Below are positions 1 through 4,289 of a stretch of 5,820 bases of DNA, one piece after another (the stretch's first letter is position 1; each line of letters starts with the position of its first letter). The notes beneath the pieces were generated by a model that was given only the letters and a program-made list of their open reading frames with translations, was not told where the DNA came from and did not search any database. The position numbers and the translations under genes are program-made. The DNA is taken from positions 1-5,820 of the forward strand of contig CAZYPX010000113.1 of the NCBI GenBank assembly GCA_964649675.1. Reading direction: 5' to 3'. The DNA comes from CAZVCG01 sp964649675 (GTDB lineage: Bacteria > Pseudomonadota > Alphaproteobacteria > UBA9219).

Positions 1-188
1 GAAAGCTGGCGGAGCAGATGCTTGAGTTGGCCTTTGCCAATGGAATCAAAGTACGCGAAGATGCCGATCTTGCTGAACTTCTGGCCAAGCTGGAACTGGA
101 TACGCCGATACCCAGCGAAGCTATCCTTGCCGTGGCCGAGATTTTGGCCAAAGTCTACGAGGTCAACGAGTCTCTCGGACGCGCGTGA
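1..188 (+). CDS. FhlB-like flagellar export switch protein, 3' end only
   Basis: The coding frame begins at base 3 and ends at TGA 186-188, leaving 61 C-terminal residues; the start lies off the left edge. The residues match the FlhB/YscU cytoplasmic C-terminal (FhlB) domain: an AEQMLELAFANGIKVRED block, then LAELLAKLELDTPIP and AVAEILAKVYEVN. In the family this domain switches the flagellar type III export gate from rod/hook to filament substrates. The LDTPIP form and the short tail after the last helix favour a free-standing FhlB paralogue rather than full-length FlhB, but the N-terminal part that would decide this (membrane segments, NPTH cleavage site) is not in the window. The next gene starts 33 bp downstream on the same strand, and fliO and fliP follow, which fits a flagellar operon. 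Confidence 0.82.
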   Translation, partial: KLAEQMLELAFANGIKVREDADLAELLAKLELDTPIPSEAILAVAEILAKVYEVNESLGRA

Positions 189-221
189 TCCACATAAACT
201 TGTAAAAAGAAAGAAAACTGG

Positions 222-497
222 ATGAACACACCCCTGAACCTAGACGTCATGAAAGAAATCCGAGACTTGCAAGAATATTTTACGGACGCGCGCGCCAAGC
301 TGGAAACAGGCGTGATCAAGGACATGTCGGGGATCGAGGAAAGGATATCCAGCGTTTGCAAAGCCGCTCAGGAAGCCCCGATGGAGGAGCAGCAAGCCTA
401 TCTTCCCGAGCTTACGGTTTTAATTGACATGCTGAACAACTACGAAAAGTATTTGCGGGCTTTGCAGGCGGCTTTGAAAGAAAAAACAGACCCGTGA
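222..497 (+). CDS. Small helical flagellar-operon protein of unknown function (91 aa)
   Basis: This is a 91-residue protein I cannot assign to a named family. It is charged, without signal peptide or membrane segment, and almost all predicted helix: roughly residues 8-30 (VMKEIRDLQEYFTDARAKLETG), 35-50 (MSGIEERISSVCKAAQ), and 54-88, which is heptad-like and ends in a basic tail. The pattern SGIEERISSVC followed by a long Leu-rich helix recalls small proteins found between fhlB and fliO in other alphaproteobacteria; this is from memory, not a search. Size, charge and helicity would suit a FlgN/FliT-like export chaperone or an export-gate accessory, which is inference only. ATG 222 is chosen because it is the first in frame; the ribosome site is weak (purine-rich AAGAAAGAAAA). 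A second ATG at 249 is possible. Its stop lies 18 bp before fliO, so co-transcription is likely. Confidence 0.8.
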   Translation: MNTPLNLDVMKEIRDLQEYFTDARAKLETGVIKDMSGIEERISSVCKAAQEAPMEEQQAYLPELTVLIDMLNNYEKYLRALQAALKEKTDP

Positions 498-515
498 TTA
501 CGAAGGCTTCCCCCT

Positions 516-812
516 ATGGACAATGACGGCATTTCCTGGTTTCGCGTTTTGTTTGCGGCATCGACGGTTCTCGCCCTGCTCGGGCTGTTGGCGATCGCGC
601 TAAGGGCTTTCGCGGCGCGCGGATATGTGTTGCCCGTCAAAGGACGGGCCCAGCGTCTCAAAATCATCGAATCCCTCAGCCTCGACACCAGACGCCGCCT
701 CGTCATCATAGCGTGCGACGGCGACGAACACCTCTTGTTGCTCGGCCTTCAAAACGATACTGTCGTCACGCAAAATCTCGGTAAAATGAAACAGCCCCCC
801 CCTCCTCTATGA
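516..812 (+). CDS. fliO: Flagellar biosynthesis protein FliO
   Basis: This 98-residue protein has the FliO layout: a short N-terminus, one membrane segment at about residues 9-33, then a small cytoplasmic domain. That domain carries the family core RLKIIESLSLDTRRRLVIIACDGDEHLLLLG (48-77), equivalent to the usual 'ESL.LD.RRRLVLV..D..EHLLL.G' block. FliO is an accessory factor that helps assemble the FliP ring of the flagellar export gate in the inner membrane. GAAGG at 502-506 lies 9 bases before ATG 516. The gene ends in KMKQPPPPL, encoded by a run of eight C (795-802), and its TGA overlaps the fliP ATG. It is short, with none of the long C-terminal tail seen in some FliO proteins. The call rests on the core motif plus its place directly before fliP. 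Confidence 0.88.
   Translation: MDNDGISWFRVLFAASTVLALLGLLAIALRAFAARGYVLPVKGRAQRLKIIESLSLDTRRRLVIIACDGDEHLLLLGLQNDTVVTQNLGKMKQPPPPL
795..802 (+). repeat. C8 homopolymer at the fliO/fliP junction
   Basis: Eight consecutive C bases encode most of the FliO Pro94-Pro97 run, seven bases before the fliP ATG. By direct frame reading, adding one C skips the fliO stop and joins the fliO frame to the fliP frame through SerSer-Met. Removing one C gives a short out-of-frame tail. Tracts of this length can slip during replication or transcription; whether this one does is unknown. Confidence 0.6.
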
Positions 813-1588
813 CGATGACTTATTCGCGCCTCGCTTTTTATTCGCTTCTTAGCGCCTTTCTGGGAATAGGCTTCTTTTTTCCGGCCATTGCGCAGGCGCA
901 GAACATCACTTTCGATCTAGGGCAAGGGCCCACGACTTCGGCGCGTCTCGTTCAGCTGACGTTGCTCATCACCGTTTTGGCGCTTGCACCGTCCATTCTA
1001 GTCATGGTGACCTGCTTTACGCGCATTGTCGTCGTGCTATCCTTTTTGCGGACAGCCATAGGAATTCAACAGACGCCGCCCAACGTTGTGATGATCAGCC
1101 TCGCTCTGTTCCTTACGATGTTCGTGATGCAACCTGTGTTTCAAAAAGCGTGGGATGACGGTATTAGCCCCCTGATGAACAGCGAAATCGACGAGGAAAC
1201 GTCTTTTACGCGCTCCGTCGAGCCCTTTCATGCCTTCATGCTGAAAAACACCCGTTCCCGCGACATCGACCTCTTCTTGCAAATGGCGAAAATCGACGTG
1301 AGCAATACCCCTGACGGCCAACGAATTCAGGAAAAGGACATTCCCCTGAGAGCCCTGATACCCGCATTCATGATATCGGAGCTCCGGCGCGCGTTCGAGA
1401 TTGGTTTTTTGCTCTTTGTGCCCTTTTTGATTATCGACATGGTGATCGCTTCGCTGCTGATGTCGATGGGCATGATGATGATGCCGCCGTCCGTCATTTC
1501 CATGCCGTTCAAGATCGTTTTTTTCGTTCTGGTGGACGGATGGCACCTGATCGCCAGCAGTCTGGTGCAAAGCTATGGACTGGGGTGA
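809..1588 (+). CDS. fliP: Flagellar export gate protein FliP
   Basis: This 259-residue protein is of normal family length. FliP forms the core ring, with FliQ and FliR, of the flagellar type III export gate in the inner membrane. Residues 1-30 are a cleavable signal peptide ending AQA|QN. Membrane segments are visible at about 48-70, 92-111, 196-218 and 230-250. Family signatures are intact: FTRIVVVLSFLRTAIG (70-85), QTPPNVVMISLALFLTMFVMQPVF (88-111) and ELRRAFEIGFLLFVPFLIIDMVIASLLMSMGMMMMPP (191-227). The methionine run 222-225 corresponds to the Met-rich plug loop described for Salmonella FliP. ATG 809 overlaps the fliO stop as ATGA. There is no Shine-Dalgarno sequence, only a C/T tract upstream, so translation is probably coupled to fliO; ATG 815 is a minor alternative. 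No fliQ follows, so the operon apparently ends here. Confidence 0.97.
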   Translation: MTMTYSRLAFYSLLSAFLGIGFFFPAIAQAQNITFDLGQGPTTSARLVQLTLLITVLALAPSILVMVTCFTRIVVVLSFLRTAIGIQQTPPNVVMISLALFLTMFVMQPVFQKAWDDGISPLMNSEIDEETSFTRSVEPFHAFMLKNTRSRDIDLFLQMAKIDVSNTPDGQRIQEKDIPLRALIPAFMISELRRAFEIGFLLFVPFLIIDMVIASLLMSMGMMMMPPSVISMPFKIVFFVLVDGWHLIASSLVQSYGLG

Positions 1589-1598
1589 GGCGCCCCGG
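1580..1598 (+). other. GC-rich hairpin across the fliP stop codon
   Basis: The arms CTGGGGTG (1580-1587) and CGCCCCGG (1591-1598) pair around an AGG loop to give an eight-base stem with two G-U pairs. It contains most of the fliP TGA (1586-1588). The following bases (ACACGCCAC) are not T-rich, so it does not look like a standard intrinsic terminator. It could mark or protect the operon mRNA end, or be chance in a GC-rich stretch. Confidence 0.35.
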
Positions 1599-1610
1599 AC
1601 ACGCCACACT

Positions 1611-1669
1611 AAAGAATTATTAATAAATCTTGACATAGACTTCTATCAGTCTGATTCATAAACTAAAAT
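1611..1669 (+). promoter_or_regulatory. Candidate promoter for the PilT-like ATPase gene
   Basis: The gap after fliP changes abruptly from GC-rich to AT-rich. It holds a ten-base palindrome TTATTAATAA (1617-1626) placed like an UP element, then a perfect -35 box TTGACA (1630-1635). The -10 is unclear: ATTCAT (1654-1659, 18-base spacer) is weak, while TAAACT (1659-1664) pairs better with TAGACT (1636-1641) at a 17-base spacer. Either choice starts RNA only about 5-15 bases before ATG 1679, giving a very short leader. Two overlapping dyads, ATAGA-ct-TCTAT (1635-1646) and AGACT-N6-AGTCT (1637-1652), lie between the boxes and could be an operator. Confidence 0.45.
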
Positions 1670-1678
1670 TTGCGTGCC

Positions 1679-2647
1679 ATGCCCCTGAAACAGCTCAACG
1701 AACTTGATTTTGTCGATCTATATTTATGTCTAGAAGGCGAAGCCCCCGCCCATTTTTGCCGCACCATCGGCGGCACGACGGATTACGCGATCGAGGTTCC
1801 GGCCGAATACCAGAATTCGATCGACTCCCTCACAAGCTACATAAAAAACAATTTCTCGGACGATGAAATCGGATTCACGTTCGAAGGAACTCGTTTGCGC
1901 GCGGCCAAGGCCCGTACGTCTTCCGGCCAGCTTTGGGTTTCGTTGCGGAAGATCAACACGAAACCTTTACCGCTCGAAAAAATAGGATTCATCCCCTCGC
2001 TTGTGCCGCACCTGCGCAATCTTGGACGGCGCGACGGACTTGTCCTCATCAGCGGATCGACAGGCCAAGGAAAAACCACCACGGCTTGCTCCCTTCTTAT
2101 GGATTTCCTAAACAACTTCGGCGGCATCGCCTTCACGATCGAGGATCCCGTCGAATACGACATGGAAGGACGAACGGGAAAAAGCGGCTTCTGCTACCAA
2201 ATCGAGGTGCGCGAGGACCGCGAATGGGCTCACATGCTGAAGCGAAGCTTACGCTGGCATCCCCGTTATATTTTCGTAGGCGAAATCCGCACGCCCGATG
2301 CGGCAAATCAGCTTTTACGCGCAGCGACGTCCGGACACCTCGTCATTACCACCGTCCACTCGGGTTCGATCGAGGAATCTCTTGAGGGGCTTCTCCAACT
2401 TGGCGTGCAGTCCGTCGGAGAAAGGGCTGCGATTCTTTTGGCGTCCGGCATTACATGCGTTTTGCATCAGGCTTTCGCGCCGCAAGGCATGCAGGCGCAG
2501 TTTTTCATAACGGAGCCTTTCAGCCCCGCCTCGCCATTCAGGGCTTGCATTCGCGACAAACGCATTGGTCAAACGCGCACGCTTATCGATCAGCAGGTGG
2601 CGCTGCTCATGCAGGGCGGAAAAATATTCAGGGACGGCTCGAACTAA
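1679..2647 (+). CDS. PilT-like secretion/retraction ATPase
   Basis: This protein of 322 residues belongs to the type II/IV secretion and type IV pilus ATPase superfamily, nearest in layout to PilT. Numbering from ATG 1679, the N-terminal PAS-like domain covers about 7-95, with a DLYLCLEGEAP segment resembling PilT DLHLS.G.PP. The RecA-like domain follows: Walker A GSTGQGKTT (126-134), Asp box FTIEDPVEY with Glu155, Walker B RYIFVGEIR with Glu202, and His box HLVITTVHS with His227. All catalytic positions are kept, so it should be an active hexameric motor. The C-terminus keeps a diverged version of the PilT AIRNLIREGK region. No pilin, PilB, PilC or conjugation gene is visible, so its machine is unknown. 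A TTG at 1670 could add three residues; neither start has a clear Shine-Dalgarno. DotB/TraJ-type ATPases of type IVB secretion are the main alternative. Confidence 0.85.
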   Translation: MPLKQLNELDFVDLYLCLEGEAPAHFCRTIGGTTDYAIEVPAEYQNSIDSLTSYIKNNFSDDEIGFTFEGTRLRAAKARTSSGQLWVSLRKINTKPLPLEKIGFIPSLVPHLRNLGRRDGLVLISGSTGQGKTTTACSLLMDFLNNFGGIAFTIEDPVEYDMEGRTGKSGFCYQIEVREDREWAHMLKRSLRWHPRYIFVGEIRTPDAANQLLRAATSGHLVITTVHSGSIEESLEGLLQLGVQSVGERAAILLASGITCVLHQAFAPQGMQAQFFITEPFSPASPFRACIRDKRIGQTRTLIDQQVALLMQGGKIFRDGSN

Positions 2648-3626
2648 GGGCGGCCCTTTCCATAAAATCCCTTATACGTCCGGCAACGAGGCTCATCTCG
2701 TCCAGAGGAGGGTATGACCATGTCTCAAGACGGCCGCAAAAGACGCGTGTCATCCCATCATCGCGCATAGATTTGTGAAAACGTTCGAATTTTTCGGATC
2801 CTCCGGGCAGCTCAATAATATGAACCGGTTTACCGGTCGAACACGCCTCGGAAACCATGTTGACGGAATCGGCGGTTACGAGAAGAGCGTCCGCAAGCGC
2901 GAGAATGCCGAAATAGGGGTTGTCCCCCTCCCCTTCCCAAAGAAAATGTGGAACTTCATGAAACGCGCTCCTTAGCACGTTCATCGTTTCGGTCCCTGTG
3001 CGCCGCGACGGCGTTATAATAAGGCTTCCTTTTTCCGTTTTCGCCAAGGATATCAGTTGATCGGCTATCGCGCGCATCTCACGCGGCCCCAGCGTATAGA
3101 CTTTGCTATTCCCGCCGATAAGAACGCCAATGTAAGGACTCGGCAAATGCCGAATCCTTCCGGAAAGGACCGCGCCTTCGCGCTCCAGCTTGTCCTTGGA
3201 TATGCGATGCATGCTGCCCCGTGTCGTTATGACGTTCGGTCCCGAGAGATTGTCATGGCTTGGCACAACAACAAGATCAAAATGGGACGGGGCAAGAACA
3301 GGGTTTTGAATTTGAACCGTAACCGTAGGTTTGCCGCCATCCTTTCCGGAAACTCTTCGTACATAAAGAGATGCGGCAACGCTTTGCCTGCCTGTGCCGA
3401 TCAAAAGGTCCGGCCATGGAGGAGCAACAGTATCACCCAAAGGGCTAAAGGAGCATTGCAGTCCATACCGCAAAAAGGGCACAAGCTGGCGCCAAGGAGC
3501 CCTTAAACGGATTCGCTTGACAACCGGATGAAGCCCTAATGCTTCGGCCAAGCCAAGGCATTGATTTTCCATGCCTGCCTTGCCGTCAGAGACCACCCAG
3601 CATGTCATTTGTCTCTTGTCATGCAT
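2628..3626 (-). CDS. ELM1-family protein (mitochondrial fission ELM1/DUF1022), GT-B-like
   Basis: This 332-residue leftward gene matches the bacterial relatives of plant ELM1, a common alphaproteobacterial family of unproven bacterial function. Visible family blocks are SDGKAGMENQCLGLAEALG (13-31), LLIGTGRQSV (74-83), VQIQNP (104-109), VVVPSHDN (119-126), GVLIGGNSKVY (167-177), ITPSRRTG (204-211), and WEGEGDNPYFGILALADALLVTADSVNMVSEACSTGKPVHI (230-270). The last is the nucleotide-sugar-like region that suggests a GT-B glycosyltransferase fold. There is no signal peptide or membrane segment. ATG 3626 is used, but ATG 3608 (Met7) is a strong alternative: it has AAGAG just upstream and begins MTCWVVSDGKAG, closer to relatives. 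The 3' end overlaps the PilT-like gene by 20 bp tail to tail, and the 5' end faces the Lrp gene. Plant ELM1 recruits a dynamin to mitochondria, a role that should not be carried over. Confidence 0.88.
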   Translation of the reverse strand: MHDKRQMTCWVVSDGKAGMENQCLGLAEALGLHPVVKRIRLRAPWRQLVPFLRYGLQCSFSPLGDTVAPPWPDLLIGTGRQSVAASLYVRRVSGKDGGKPTVTVQIQNPVLAPSHFDLVVVPSHDNLSGPNVITTRGSMHRISKDKLEREGAVLSGRIRHLPSPYIGVLIGGNSKVYTLGPREMRAIADQLISLAKTEKGSLIITPSRRTGTETMNVLRSAFHEVPHFLWEGEGDNPYFGILALADALLVTADSVNMVSEACSTGKPVHIIELPGGSEKFERFHKSMRDDGMTRVFCGRLETWSYPPLDEMSLVAGRIRDFMERAALSSSRP

Positions 3627-3671
3627 ACTGTTACTATCCTATTTACTGTCCTGACAACATACGGGATAGAT
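3608..3671. promoter_or_regulatory. Divergent control region between the ELM1-family and Lrp genes
   Basis: Only 45 bp separate the two annotated start codons. On the + strand TTGTCA (3616-3621) and on the - strand TTGTCA (complement of 3652-3657) are each 5/6 matches to a -35 box and point toward each other, so two face-to-face overlapping promoters are possible. The matching -10 boxes are poor: TATTTA at 3640-3645 rightward and TAACAG, complement of 3628-3633, leftward. If the leftward promoter is real, its RNA would start past ATG 3626, which favours the ELM1-family start at 3608. GGGA at 3663-3666 is a ribosome site 5 bases before the Lrp ATG. Confidence 0.4.
3631..3652. repeat. Two-copy 10-bp direct repeat, 12-bp period, in the divergent promoter
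   Basis: TTACTATCCT (3631-3640) and TTACTGTCCT (3643-3652) differ at one base and start 12 bp apart, so they lie close to the same helix face. A partial third unit, ATACTG, sits at 3625-3630. This placement between divergent genes, one of which encodes an Lrp/AsnC regulator, is what an autoregulatory operator would look like, though it does not match the E. coli Lrp consensus closely. Confidence 0.45.
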
Positions 3672-4184
3672 ATGAAACAGGTCAAACTTGATCGCATTGA
3701 TCACATAATTCTTAAAGAATTACAGAAAGACGGACGCAAAACGAACGTCGACCTCGCCAAGGAATCCGGCATATCCGCGCCGCCATGTTTAAGGCGGGTT
3801 CGCGCGTTGGAAAAAAATGGCTTTATCCGTGGTTATCACGCCGATGTCGCGAGCGAAAAGATGGGCTACGGCATGACGGTGTTCATCAATGTCGAACTTA
3901 CGAACCACAGCGAGAACGATGTCGCCAATTTCATGAAAATGGTGGATTCGTGGGAAAACGTGCGTGAATGCTATCTTCTGACGGGCGAGACGGATTTTCT
4001 GCTCAAGATCGTTGCCGAAGACTGGGAATCGTTCCAGAAATTTCTGACAACGCAACTCACAACGGCTCCCAACGTCCACCGCGTCAAATCCAACCCCGTC
4101 ATGAAACGCACCAAATACGAGCCTGGCGTGCCCATCAAAGAGAAAGCTCTGCACCACGCCAATAATAAGGACGATGCCGGATAA
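3672..4184 (+). CDS. Lrp/AsnC-family transcriptional regulator
   Basis: This 170-residue protein has the standard two-domain Lrp/AsnC form. The N-terminal winged helix-turn-helix spans about residues 6-58: LDRIDHIILKELQKDGRKTNVDLAKESGISAPPCLRRVRALEKNGFIRGY, with LAKESGISAPPCLRRVRALE as the recognition region. The RAM ligand/oligomer domain covers about 65-147, including ECYLLTGETDFLLKIVAEDWESFQKFL and the final strand VHRVKSNPVMKRTKY. Such proteins form octamer-like assemblies and respond to amino acids; the ligand here cannot be read from sequence. ATG 3672 is chosen because homology starts there and GGGA lies 5 bases upstream. The frame stays open upstream to 3561, but that extension overlaps the divergent gene and is unlike the family. 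A charged 20-residue tail follows the RAM domain. It may control itself and the divergent ELM1-family gene, and possibly the transporter downstream. Confidence 0.94.
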   Translation: MKQVKLDRIDHIILKELQKDGRKTNVDLAKESGISAPPCLRRVRALEKNGFIRGYHADVASEKMGYGMTVFINVELTNHSENDVANFMKMVDSWENVRECYLLTGETDFLLKIVAEDWESFQKFLTTQLTTAPNVHRVKSNPVMKRTKYEPGVPIKEKALHHANNKDDAG

Positions 4185-4206
4185 AACCCGCCCTAGATTC
4201 TCCCCA

Positions 4207-4226
4207 ATCGCCTGATATATGGCGAT
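4207..4226 (+). other. Hairpin between the Lrp and HpnN-type genes
   Basis: ATCGCC (4207-4212) and GGCGAT (4221-4226) are perfect inverted copies around an eight-base TGATATAT loop, 22 bp after the Lrp stop. No T run follows, so it is not a convincing intrinsic terminator. It could be an operator or a weak RNA structure. The rest of the 105-bp gap (4185-4289) shows no promoter I would defend. Confidence 0.3.
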
Positions 4227-4289
4227 CCGAAATCCCATGCTAGACCTTTATCGCGCATCGTATTTGACAAATTGTTCACGGAGCATCCT

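Noticed and set aside
1037..1636. 199-residue open frame on the minus strand opposite fliP
   Set aside because: Its histidine-rich, low-complexity product arises from the ATG-rich methionine codons of fliP read backwards. FliP is unmistakable, and this frame has no domain or ribosome site.
2646..2658. AAGGG-cgg-CCCTT hairpin as a terminator for the PilT-like gene
   Set aside because: The stem is only five base pairs with a three-base loop, and only a short T stretch follows. It also lies within the opposing coding sequence.
3057..3506. 149-residue open frame on the plus strand inside the ELM1-family gene
   Set aside because: The composition is Arg/Asn-rich with no motif, and the minus-strand frame carries all the family blocks.
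3561..3671. Upstream extension of the Lrp reading frame by 37 residues
   Set aside because: The added segment is hydrophobic and Cys/His-containing, overlaps the divergent gene, has no ribosome site and does not resemble Lrp N-termini. ATG 3672 fits the family.
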